Of a DNA stretch of 37,581 bases, positions 15,360 to 23,046 are shown piece after piece. Source of the stretch: CAZFMJ01 sp964520045 (lineage in GTDB: Bacteria > Elusimicrobiota > Elusimicrobia > Elusimicrobiales > CAZFMJ01). Position numbers and translations under genes: made by a program. Where the stretch lies: assembly GCA_964520045.1 (NCBI GenBank), contig CAZFMJ010000027.1, forward strand, positions 1 through 37,581, given 5' to 3'. Positions within the stretch are counted from its first letter, which is position 1. Each line of letters starts with the position of its first letter. Below the pieces are notes generated by a model. The model searched no databases. It was not told where the DNA came from and saw only the letters and a list, made by a program, of their open reading frames with translations.

Positions 15360-17219
15360 TTAACGTAGCCCCTTTTGCCAATCTTCCGATATTTCAGTTA
15401 ATGGGCTACCACTATTATGTAATTTCTCACATAACCGATACAGGATCGACCTGGCTTCTTTCCCTATAGGGCAAAGATCTTCCCTTATAATGCAGTCCAA
15501 AATAAACGCTAATTTTCCGGGTTCTAGGCTCACATTTTTTTCGATAGCCTTTAGTATGTCTGGTAAGCAGGCTTCATATAACTCGTTTGATTCCTTCTTC
15601 GTTTTAAGCATATGGCGGAAAATATTGCGCCATATACGAAAATACTTTAAAAGCGCTCCATCATGCTCCGTAAATCCGATATCATTATTATCTTCCGGGT
15701 TTTCAGGAAGTTCTGTCGGTGGCCCACCGTCCTCATGTGGCTCTTCTATCACCTCGCCAGTTTTAATGCGCGGTTTCAGCCCTACACCTAATATCTCACG
15801 GATTTGCTCATCAAGCGGCAATTGCCCCCCCGCAGAAGATTTCTCTTGCACATCAGTAATAACATCAATCCACATCTCTGGCGAGTTTTTAAATTTATAC
15901 CACAGTGTGTTTGGGAAATCAGTCCCTCCCAAGCCAAATAAGTTTATAATAGTCGGATTTGAGATGTTAGTTAAACTTTCTTTTTTGGGATCCAACCATA
16001 TTCCTCTATACCTTATTCCTTTATACCTTTTAACCCAAAAATAAACCTTATCCGTCGGTGGTTTCCACCAGTCCAATAATAGCTCTTGTTTTTTCGTATT
16101 TATAAAAGCAGAGAGAATTATGGGGTTGTTTGTGGTTTTAATTCTTGATGCTTTAAACTGAGCGAAATCTTTTACTTCCGAATAATCGGGAGGCTTAATA
16201 GGCGCATTTTTAGATCGGGCATGTCCATAAACCAAAAGTTCGATATTCCCCCCTTTTATTGCGGGTTTATCTAAAGCGGATTCAGTAAGATTTGCACTGC
16301 CCCAGAAAACATGCCAAATCTTTCCAACTTTGAATTGATATGCCTTTGCATGTAATGGTCGGGTGTCACTTTCTTCATCAGCTATCCGGAGATTCTTGGT
16401 AAATATTTTCAGGTTAGTGGCGCCAATNNNNNNNNNNCTGGTATATAAGGTTATTTTGGTTTTAGAATTTTCAAGAAGTTTCCCGAGTTTTGTCAAAACG
16501 CCACCGATCTCTTTACCCTGTCCGGCACTTGCAAGTTCTGGAATCCCAGGACAATGCATTGGAGATACTATAACAATCTCTCGGGCTTTTTTAAGACCTA
16601 TCGTCATCGCTATTTGGTCATAGAGCGTGGCATTAATAGAATTGAGTATTCGTATACCATTTATTGGATTCTGCTTTTTATTAGTTTCTGTAATTACCGT
16701 GAGTGTTTTATAAATCAATCCACCAGAAGCCCAAGGATTGTTGCGCTTTGAGATTTGAGTCACATCTGGCAAAGATCTAATGAAATTCACTACATCGCCA
16801 GGGATATTCGGATGATTCTCAAAAGAATCGAAGGACTGCATTATTTCGAGGTTTGAGCCAAGGCCGCCCCGGCTTAAATTGGCTGAACCTAAAGCGATAA
16901 ACCAATTTTTCCCAACCGTAACTACAAAAAGTTTTGGATGGAAACACCCCTTTTTGAGTACCACTGGAAAGAGCAATGGCCTGCTATATTCAATTGGTGG
17001 AAATTCCTTGTTGCCTAAAAACCGTGCATCGTAAAAAACAGCGGCATTGTTTTGATTGAACCCTTGCCGGAGCAATATGGGGAGCCAAAGTTTGTTTAGG
17101 AATTCAGAGCCGTCAAAATGAAAAGTAAAAAAAAGTGCGCTACGCGGGCCTCTAGTGGCTCGTCTTAAAAAGGCACTCAGCCTTTCCTCAAGTGAAAAAT
17201 ATTCTACATCTGATTTCAT
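15360..17219 (-). CDS. Phospholipase D-like protein, interrupted by assembly gap
   Basis: About 619 aa with two HKD-like half sites: GCFHPKLFVV...GSANLSRGG near residues 93-130 and RPLHAKAYQF...GSANLTESA near 290-320, as expected for a complete PLD-superfamily active site. The C-terminal ~200 residues are mixed, with an acidic low-complexity linker (EEPHEDGGPPTELPENPEDN). Its start overlaps the stop of the DUF6361-like gene (ATGA), and its stop abuts the helicase start. PLD proteins paired with SF2 helicases occur in defence systems such as DISARM (drmC with drmA), but the other DISARM genes are absent here. Ten Ns at 16428-16437 fall inside it, so the frame and length across that point are not certain. 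Confidence 0.85.
   Translation of the reverse strand: MKSDVEYFSLEERLSAFLRRATRGPRSALFFTFHFDGSEFLNKLWLPILLRQGFNQNNAAVFYDARFLGNKEFPPIEYSRPLLFPVVLKKGCFHPKLFVVTVGKNWFIALGSANLSRGGLGSNLEIMQSFDSFENHPNIPGDVVNFIRSLPDVTQISKRNNPWASGGLIYKTLTVITETNKKQNPINGIRILNSINATLYDQIAMTIGLKKAREIVIVSPMHCPGIPELASAGQGKEIGGVLTKLGKLLENSKTKITLYTXXXXIGATNLKIFTKNLRIADEESDTRPLHAKAYQFKVGKIWHVFWGSANLTESALDKPAIKGGNIELLVYGHARSKNAPIKPPDYSEVKDFAQFKASRIKTTNNPIILSAFINTKKQELLLDWWKPPTDKVYFWVKRYKGIRYRGIWLDPKKESLTNISNPTIINLFGLGGTDFPNTLWYKFKNSPEMWIDVITDVQEKSSAGGQLPLDEQIREILGVGLKPRIKTGEVIEEPHEDGGPPTELPENPEDNNDIGFTEHDGALLKYFRIWRNIFRHMLKTKKESNELYEACLPDILKAIEKNVSLEPGKLAFILDCIIREDLCPIGKEARSILYRLCEKLHNSGSPLTEISEDWQKGLR
16428..16437. other. Scaffold gap (10 N)
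   Basis: Ten ambiguous bases lie between the two HKD half sites of the PLD-like gene. Both sides read in the same frame, but a fixed 10-N spacer is usually a placeholder, so the real distance may differ and repeats may be hidden. Confidence 0.95.
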
Positions 17220-18442
17220 CGTAAATCTTGCATTAAGGATATCGCCGCATCTATACGGTAGCCATGTCTACTTAAATGTGGTGTAACACGGGTGTTGCTT
17301 AATACAACTTTGCTGCACGAATCATCCCATTCCCACCAAAGGTCGCCGCCTTTAGCATAACTATGTCTTTCGGATAATAGTTTGGCCAATTCCTGAACTT
17401 GCGCAGCTGTTTCAGGGATTTTACCGGATGTCGTTCCCATAATATCGAATAATAGTTTTCCAGCAATGGTTTTCTGTAGTGTTATTGCATCTCGCTTGTT
17501 TATGCAATCCCATGCAGCAAGCAAGCGAGCCCAAGCAAATGACCAAACATGTCCATCTGCATCATTACGAATATCAACCTTAAGTTCAAGAGATCTTATG
17601 GGAACTATTTTCCTGGGTATTTTTTTAAAATATAACTTATTGATTGTAGGAGAGGAGTAAAACCAACGGATAAATACGGCATTAAGTCCAATGGCTACCA
17701 ACTCATGCACGGCGGCAAGCCAGATTGCCCGCTCAATGCCGCTGCGTGGACAGTTTTTATGATGCCGCAAAGCAATCTGAAGCGCTGTTTTTGAGTTATA
17801 CACCTTATTCTGTCGCAAAAAAACACGCATTTGTTCACGAAGAGACTTTTTATGGAAAAGAATTTCGGAAAGCGTGTCTCGCTCTCTTTGCTTTCGCTTA
17901 TCTTTTTCACAAAGCAATGGCAAATAATGGCTATTGCGGCGTAGATTACGTCCATAAAGCCGAGCAAGGTTTTTCCCGGCATCAGTCAGTTCCCAATTAC
18001 TGCGGCCGACCTCATTAACCAGTCCAAGCTTTTTCATTGAGCTTCTGTATATTTGCCAAGTAGTTGCCCTTAGCCAACCACTTTTTACACTTTTTAAAAA
18101 TCGTGCACCTCTAAAGCGGCATCTTGGTTTACCACCATCTTGGTCCTCATATACCTCATCATCCGGACTGGATTCTGGCTCCAATTCATCGCGATGCTTT
18201 TCAAACTCACGGGAGGCAAGTTGCCTATCCAGCTTAACCATAATGCCATGTTTACCTTTAGAAACACTAAGTGCCCAACACAGGAAGGAGAAATAACGGG
18301 CTCTATTTGTAAGGGATATTATCCCTGGCAGGAAGCCGTCTGCTAAAGTATCTACATCTGCCTGAAATCCAAGAGGGTCAGGAAACCTTTCCCTCTTTGG
18401 TGCGGGAGCTACCCATTCTGGCAACCATTTATTACTGGCCAT
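17216..18442 (-). CDS. DUF6361-like protein
   Basis: A 408-aa protein. The segment LADGFLPGIISLTNRARYFSFLCWAL, given as LPGIISLT and NRARYFSFLCW (about residues 35-60), resembles the PGTSTIQTRARYFLFIPW hallmark of DUF6361 proteins, but the rest is too diverged for me to be sure. Residues about 130-185 (WQIYRSSMKKLGLVNEVGRS...LTDAGKNLA) look like a winged helix, which suggests DNA binding. The ATG at 18442, preceded by AGGTGG, is preferred over a GTG four codons upstream. It is the first gene of the trio with the PLD-like protein and SNF2 helicase; a DNA-recognition or sensing subunit is a reasonable guess. Confidence 0.7.
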   Translation of the reverse strand: MASNKWLPEWVAPAPKRERFPDPLGFQADVDTLADGFLPGIISLTNRARYFSFLCWALSVSKGKHGIMVKLDRQLASREFEKHRDELEPESSPDDEVYEDQDGGKPRCRFRGARFLKSVKSGWLRATTWQIYRSSMKKLGLVNEVGRSNWELTDAGKNLARLYGRNLRRNSHYLPLLCEKDKRKQRERDTLSEILFHKKSLREQMRVFLRQNKVYNSKTALQIALRHHKNCPRSGIERAIWLAAVHELVAIGLNAVFIRWFYSSPTINKLYFKKIPRKIVPIRSLELKVDIRNDADGHVWSFAWARLLAAWDCINKRDAITLQKTIAGKLLFDIMGTTSGKIPETAAQVQELAKLLSERHSYAKGGDLWWEWDDSCSKVVLSNTRVTPHLSRHGYRIDAAISLMQDLR

Positions 18443-18486
18443 TACGTATACCACCTATTAAAGGGAATCAAACTCATTTTTTGCTC

Positions 18487-18828
18487 TTAATGTCTTTGAT
18501 TGTGGTGTGGGTTGCGATAAGAAACAATGCTTTGGCCATGAGTGGCCTGCCAGCATTCTTCTGTGGCGAGATGGTATAATAAGCCCCGCCTAAATAGTAG
18601 TAGTGATATTTCTGTTCCGGGTGCTAAAAACAGGCATTTTTTATAGGCCGTAGTAGCCGCGCTAAACTTACTAAGCCCCATAAGGCAGTGCCCTCTGCCC
18701 ATGTGTGCATCTGCGCTCTTGGGATTTTCTTTTACCGCAGCATTAAATATCCTTAATGCTGCCCTATTTTTTCCAGAAGATCCAAGTGCTTCGCCTTTTT
18801 TATAATAGTCTTTGATTAATGTCGTCAT
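18487..18828 (-). CDS. Small TPR protein
   Basis: A 113-aa protein with two or three TPR-like helical pairs: YYKKGEALGSSGKNRAALRIF, then ADAHMGRGHCLMGLSKFSAATTAYKKCL and LLFRRGLLYHLAT, quoted here only by their starts YYKKGEAL, ADAHMGRG and LLFRRGLL. TPRs mediate protein contacts. Its ribosome site (GGCGGA) lies within the last codons of the preceding gene, whose stop is 3 bp before the ATG, so translation is coupled. The C-terminal tail (RNPHHNQRH) may be non-native, since the DUF6361-like gene begins just after it. Confidence 0.65.
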   Translation of the reverse strand: MTTLIKDYYKKGEALGSSGKNRAALRIFNAAVKENPKSADAHMGRGHCLMGLSKFSAATTAYKKCLFLAPGTEISLLLFRRGLLYHLATEECWQATHGQSIVSYRNPHHNQRH

Positions 18829-18831
18829 ATT

Positions 18832-19182
18832 TCAACGTGGTAATCCGCCTCGGAAAATTTGCACCGGCACTTCTGGACATGGCGGTTCGTATCTGGGACA
18901 CGGATCGCGGCGATCTAAATATGCCAAACTTTTAGGCGTTTTTGCGTATTTGGCTGCTTCTTCTTTGGTAATACCGCGGTTAAATACGATCGCGGCAATT
19001 ACATTCTTTTTTAGGCTTTTCCAAGAAACCTTTCCAGCGGCAAATGATTCTACCTCTTCAAGATTTAAAAAATCGAAAAGAACGTCCGATAAACCCATTG
19101 CCTGCAGTTTTTTAGTCGCTTCGTTCTTGCGGGCATCCCTGATACGCCGCTCTTTTCGATATTGCTTGAGATAATTTGACAT
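18832..19182 (-). CDS. Small protein with Cys/Pro tail
   Basis: A 116-aa protein that I do not recognise. The first ~35 residues are strongly basic and helical (YLKQYRKERRIRDARKNEA). A helical middle has VIAAIVFNRGITKEEAAKYA, and the tail RRDPCPRYEPPCPEVPVQ ends in IFRGG. That tail is almost identical to a fossil at 20208-20273, so the family existed twice here. The two spaced CP pairs may bind metal. ATG at 19182 has AAGGTG upstream. It is the first gene after the TATACA-N17-TATAAT promoter. Confidence 0.65.
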   Translation of the reverse strand: MSNYLKQYRKERRIRDARKNEATKKLQAMGLSDVLFDFLNLEEVESFAAGKVSWKSLKKNVIAAIVFNRGITKEEAAKYAKTPKSLAYLDRRDPCPRYEPPCPEVPVQIFRGGLPR

Positions 19183-19205
19183 ACGAATCACCTTGGTTTT
19201 ATGAG

Positions 19206-19234
19206 ATTATAATTATCGTGAATCGGCCTGTATA
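19206..19234 (-). promoter_or_regulatory. Sigma70-like promoter
   Basis: On the minus strand TATACA is followed after 17 bp by a perfect TATAAT, 24 bp before the ATG at 19182. It lacks the GCGACA dyad found at the seven co-regulated promoters, so the TPR/DUF6361-like/PLD/helicase genes downstream may be controlled differently. Confidence 0.5.
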
Positions 19235-19286
19235 CTTTTACTTTCGAAAAATATTTCCAAAAAAGGCCTACAGTTCATTATTCATA

Positions 19287-20198
19287 CTAGCAAAAGCTGC
19301 CTGTGCCGGATATGAATTCCAATGGGATTTCTCCGACGGGGCCGCACTCCTGCTTTGCGACTATAAGCTTAACAAGGCATTCGGAATCATTTTGTAATGA
19401 TCCATGTCTCTTTTCCTTGTGAATAAAAATAATCAAATCAGCAAATTCATCTGAATAACCTGCCTTCCGTAAATCTGAAACATAGGGCTTATATTCCTCA
19501 TCATGGCTGCTATCCCTTGGACTGATTGAGACAAGTAATACTACCGCAATATTCAATGCTTTGGATATTGTTTTCAGTTTTTTAAAAATCTCTCGGAATT
19601 CATGATGCCTACGGGTTGATTTTTGATTTAAGTGGATAAATTCCGCGCTGTCGATTATCGCTAATGCCAACTTTTCATTTTTGCGGTTTAGATTGGTTTT
19701 TAATGTTTTTAGAAGCGAGGATATTTCGTCAATGTTTATTCCATTTCTATCGCCTATAGATAAAGGCGCGTAAGCTATTTTTGACAATGCTGTTGTTAGG
19801 TCGTTCCATTGGCTTCTGTTGAATGTGCCGTTCTGCGCGTCTTTAATCGGCACAGATGATATATTGCAGGCCATCCGTTCGAAAACTGTATTCCGGTTAT
19901 TTTCAAATGAAAATATAGCCGTTGGAAACTTTTTGTCCACCGCCGCATGAATCGCGGTGTTAAGCGCAAAAGCAGTTTTCCCTGTCTGCGGCAAACCGGC
20001 TATGATGGTTAAATTCCCGCGCTGGAAACCGCCTGTCATATTGTCTAATTGCGCGATTCCAGTGGGGACTCCAATAGTTTCCGCCTTGCTTGTATGACTT
20101 CTTTCCATTTTTGACTTGGTTTTCTCGGAAAGTTCCCATGCGGAATAAAAATCCTTATCAGTTTCTTTCGGCAGTTTACGTTTTTTCTTGGGACACAT
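19287..20198 (-). CDS. DnaB C-terminal-like RecA-fold ATPase
   Basis: A 303-aa protein. TGIAQLDNMTGGFQRGNLTIIAGLPQTGKT (Walker A GLPQTGKT, about residues 66-73) matches the DnaB helicase C-terminal domain. FSFENNR, LAIIDSAEFI (Walker B) and SDLRKAGYSDEFADLIIFIH also match, the last in place of DnaB's SDLREsGxIEQDADvv. The primase-binding N-terminal domain is missing; only ~45 basic residues precede the ATPase. It is therefore not a replicative helicase but a stand-alone ATPase paired with the NucS-like nuclease 87 bp upstream. The ATG at 20198 has a GGAGGA ribosome site that lies in the last codons of a fossil gene; the frame is also open through that fossil. Confidence 0.8.
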   Translation of the reverse strand: MCPKKKRKLPKETDKDFYSAWELSEKTKSKMERSHTSKAETIGVPTGIAQLDNMTGGFQRGNLTIIAGLPQTGKTAFALNTAIHAAVDKKFPTAIFSFENNRNTVFERMACNISSVPIKDAQNGTFNRSQWNDLTTALSKIAYAPLSIGDRNGINIDEISSLLKTLKTNLNRKNEKLALAIIDSAEFIHLNQKSTRRHHEFREIFKKLKTISKALNIAVVLLVSISPRDSSHDEEYKPYVSDLRKAGYSDEFADLIIFIHKEKRHGSLQNDSECLVKLIVAKQECGPVGEIPLEFISGTGSFC

Positions 20199-20207
20199 AT
20201 GCGTTAA

Positions 20208-20273
20208 TCCTCCTCGGAAAATTTGCACCGGCACTTCCGGACATGGCGGTTCGTATTTCGGACACGGATCTCG
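20208..20273 (-). pseudogene. Fossil tail of the Cys/Pro small-protein family
   Basis: The minus strand encodes RDPCPKYEPPCPEVPVQ followed by IFRGG, identical at all but one residue to the tail of the gene at 18832-19182. The upstream part is absent; the stop of the NucS-like gene lies only 12 bp away. The GGAGGA codons of the fossil serve as the ribosome site of the DnaB-like gene, which probably explains why this piece survives. Confidence 0.8.
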
Positions 20274-20285
20274 GCATTACCGGTT

Positions 20286-21413
20286 TTATTTCATCTTAGT
20301 AAAGAGCCCGGGTATAAATTTATCCAGTCTGGGTTTAAAAACATCGTAAAATAGCGTTACAGTATCGACAGCCCAGTCGGCTAATTCATTTGACATGCCG
20401 TCTATGTTCCGCGCCTCATAGATGCGCGCCCACTTTTTCCCCCATGGGAATTGAAATTCAAGACAATGGCCTTTGAGTTCGTCCGCCATCTCCGCGCGTT
20501 TTAAGTTGAAGAATGCGAGAAGTTTTTCATTTTCTTCCGCGCTTGCTCTTTCAAAATGCAGTCCTACTTCAAGCGAGTTTCTTGGCCGGCCATGAAACGC
20601 GCATTCAAGGTGTATCCCTGAATATCCTATGGGCAGACCCATCCAATTCTGCGGCAAAGCGCGTTGGCGCGTAAGTCCCGGCTTCTTTTCTGATAATTTT
20701 GCCAAAACTACTGAAAAAAATTCCCGATATTCCTTTGCGATCTTCGGCAATTCCGTTCTTTCAATGCGCTGGACATCCTCACTGCCTATTACATTCGGAA
20801 CAAAAATTTCTTTTTGTTTGTCATTGTAATAGCTGAATTCCACGCAGTAAATTTTCATGCCGAAAGATTCCCGTAAATACTCGGCGGTTTTTAGAATCCT
20901 TGGCTCTACCTCATACGAAACAATCAGCATTTGCAGACCCTTGCCCTGCATGCATTCTGCTGTTTTGGCTTTTATCTCCTCGTCCGTCACAGCGTCTTGT
21001 TCGGGCAGTTCATCTGAAAGTTTTTTAACAGTTTCCAAAATGCCGATAGGGGAAATATTCCTGCGGACAAGACCGTCCAGCTCATCAAAAGAAAACTGGC
21101 TTAGATCCGACGCATAATCCAATATTTGGGCTATAACGTCGCGCGGGGTTTTATCCCGCTTCAGTTCGACTAATGTGAGATTGCCCGAAGCATCGGCGAA
21201 TAAAAGATCGAGTTCGCCGGAAGGCAGAATTAAATGACTGCCTATAGCAGACATGACCGGCCGGGTTTCGTCTTCCCGTTCAACGGCAATTAGGGATGGA
21301 TTTTCGCATATGAGCTTATGAAGATATTCCTCGTTATTATCCTGCGAAAATTTGGCAGAACCGACTAAACTAATTGTGCTGCTATCTTTATTCCGAATTC
21401 CGACTATCCCCAT
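20286..21413 (-). CDS. NucS-like PD-(D/E)XK nuclease
   Basis: A 375-aa protein with an intact nuclease core: Asp69 in SGELDLL, Glu83 and Lys85 in LVELKRDK, and the QILDYASDL helix (Q-xxx-Y). This is the NucS/DUF91-type arrangement; a C-terminal domain (about 220-375) resembles DUF4268, with LPQNWMGLPIGYSGIHLE. NucS enzymes cut DNA at mismatches or flaps, but this is a distant relative, so the substrate is unknown. The colinear paralogue at 8086-9189 has lost the catalytic residues. GGAGAT precedes the ATG. It follows the DUF2779 gene by 20 bp and precedes the DnaB-like ATPase, all behind the dyad promoter at 23.0 kb. Confidence 0.85.
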   Translation of the reverse strand: MGIVGIRNKDSSTISLVGSAKFSQDNNEEYLHKLICENPSLIAVEREDETRPVMSAIGSHLILPSGELDLLFADASGNLTLVELKRDKTPRDVIAQILDYASDLSQFSFDELDGLVRRNISPIGILETVKKLSDELPEQDAVTDEEIKAKTAECMQGKGLQMLIVSYEVEPRILKTAEYLRESFGMKIYCVEFSYYNDKQKEIFVPNVIGSEDVQRIERTELPKIAKEYREFFSVVLAKLSEKKPGLTRQRALPQNWMGLPIGYSGIHLECAFHGRPRNSLEVGLHFERASAEENEKLLAFFNLKRAEMADELKGHCLEFQFPWGKKWARIYEARNIDGMSNELADWAVDTVTLFYDVFKPRLDKFIPGLFTKMK

Positions 21414-21433
21414 ATTATCTCCACAATGCGTTT

Positions 21434-22933
21434 TTATTTTTTGTTTGCTGGCAACGCCTCCGTCTTCAACACGTCCAGAAGTTTTACCATCGCCAGAGTG
21501 TCCTGACCGCAGTATTTTTTTAACGCTGCGCGGGTTTTTTCGGCTTCTTTTTCGGATAATTCTCCGCTCATGAGGTTCAGATACGCAATCTGAGCATCTC
21601 CGCCTTCTCCTATTTCCATGCCTTCATAAGTCATGCCCGGAACAAGCGCCGGCAATACGGCTTTGATTGAATGACTGCAATGAAAATCAGGATGTAAGAA
21701 ATAGCCTTTGCGGAACGGAACGATCAAATCCCAGAGCCTGCCGTGGATCGATAAAAGAGCTTTTGAGGCCTTTGGATACATCTCAGCCAATTCCTTCAGC
21801 CTTGTGCCTTCAAAAGATGCGTTATAAACGATTATAGAGCCCTTACTGCCTATATTGCTTGTCAGGAACTTCACCATTCCCGGATGCGGGTTATTTACAG
21901 CGTCGCCAAGGTATTCCAAATGCCGCATTTTGGATTTCTGCGTATCCTGCACATGTAACGACGCCTGAAACACAATATGCTGGTACGGCCTCATGCCGTC
22001 ATAAAGTGGAATAGCGGGGTTAATGGTCTCAAAATCCAGAAAATAGAGAGGATATTCCAATTCCTTCAGCAATAAAGCGATATTTTCGGGTTCAATATGG
22101 GGTTCCCCGCTCTTTTCGACTTCAGCATGGAGTCTTTGGCTGGCGTTTAAATCAAAATCAGCGGGAATCTTCTTTATTTCAATAATCCCCATGCTTTTCA
22201 GGGTATCAATTTTGTTATAAGAAATTCTGGGTAAATCATAAATGGAATAATCCGGAATATGCTTCCAGCAGTATTCGCGGAAATCGCATTCATAAGGGCT
22301 GTAGCAATGCTGGCCTATATCAAGCATGGGTTCTGAATCTGAGGCGACTATATTGCGGAATTTCGCTATATTGGCCTTAATCTCTTTCTGCAAAGCATCG
22401 CATTCCTTTGTTATATCCTCAGCCTCAAATAATTGCGCCACGTCTATATCTCCTTGCCGAACATATTTATTGTTGATGCGCATGAGGAAAACTTTATGCA
22501 GTTTAATGCCTGAACCTTCGAGAACATATTTCTGAACAGCTACGTCGGGAATATGCTCGTCTTTAACTTCAGTTGAGCTTTTTACCTCATACATATCCCA
22601 TGAATTGTCTTTTCGCCGAACAAGAATATCAGGCCTTACCAATACGCCGTCATAAAGAAATCCCGCTTCATAGATTGCCGGCGCTCCGCTTTCTATGGCA
22701 GTACGCGTAGATTCCAATGCCTCTTGTGCATGGAAATGGTCTGCCTCGATCAGTCTGCCTCCGGGAAACCGCGTTTGGGCAAACACGCCCACATCCTTGC
22801 CTTGGTCAAAAATCATCTGCTTGCTTACCGGCGTTTCAGGAATCAAATCTTTCCTGTGGTTATACAGCCACAAGCTTTTGACGCATTGCAGTCCCCTGAC
22901 ATACTGCGATTTTGATAAAGTTTTATTCTTCAT
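21434..22933 (-). CDS. DUF2779 two-nuclease protein
   Basis: A 499-aa protein of the DUF2779 type. The N-terminal half has Cys17, then RPDILVRRKD and MYEVKSST (PD-(D/E)XK core, about residues 117-133), and a Cys cluster C-x5-C-x5-C in CYSPYECDFREYC (about 210-222). Together with Cys17 these could hold an Fe-S cluster, as in Cas4/AddB nucleases. The C-terminal half has YFLDFETI (about 295), IIVYNASFEGTRL and KKYCGQDTLAMV, the motifs of a DEDD-type 3'-5' exonuclease. It thus appears to combine two nucleases. It is first in the operon with the NucS-like and DnaB-like genes, behind the dyad promoter at 23007-23040. Confidence 0.85.
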   Translation of the reverse strand: MKNKTLSKSQYVRGLQCVKSLWLYNHRKDLIPETPVSKQMIFDQGKDVGVFAQTRFPGGRLIEADHFHAQEALESTRTAIESGAPAIYEAGFLYDGVLVRPDILVRRKDNSWDMYEVKSSTEVKDEHIPDVAVQKYVLEGSGIKLHKVFLMRINNKYVRQGDIDVAQLFEAEDITKECDALQKEIKANIAKFRNIVASDSEPMLDIGQHCYSPYECDFREYCWKHIPDYSIYDLPRISYNKIDTLKSMGIIEIKKIPADFDLNASQRLHAEVEKSGEPHIEPENIALLLKELEYPLYFLDFETINPAIPLYDGMRPYQHIVFQASLHVQDTQKSKMRHLEYLGDAVNNPHPGMVKFLTSNIGSKGSIIVYNASFEGTRLKELAEMYPKASKALLSIHGRLWDLIVPFRKGYFLHPDFHCSHSIKAVLPALVPGMTYEGMEIGEGGDAQIAYLNLMSGELSEKEAEKTRAALKKYCGQDTLAMVKLLDVLKTEALPANKK

Positions 22934-23006
22934 CGCCGTTTTGTTCCTTATTTTTTATTGTATTAATTCTGGCCATATTTTCCCATAACCCGCGCCTCAT
23001 GGGAAT

Positions 23007-23040
23007 AGTATAGCCGATAATAGCGACAACGTCGTGTCGT
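23007..23040 (-). promoter_or_regulatory. Dyad promoter of the DUF2779 operon
   Basis: Minus strand: ACGACA-N6-TGTCGC (23023-23040), then exactly 10 bp, then TATACT (23007-23012). One arm base differs from the consensus. The ATG of the DUF2779 gene is about 70 bp downstream. Confidence 0.75.
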
Positions 23041-23046
23041 TGAAAT

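Noticed and set aside
15490..16044. Plus-strand open frame of 184 codons
   Set aside because: Antisense to the PLD-like gene, with no recognisable domain or ribosome site.
13093..18442. Complete DISARM locus
   Set aside because: Helicase and PLD are present, but there is no DNA methyltransferase and no DUF1998 (drmB) gene in the window.
19287..20198. Replicative helicase dnaB
   Set aside because: The N-terminal domain is absent and it sits in a nuclease operon; only the RecA-like ATPase part is present.
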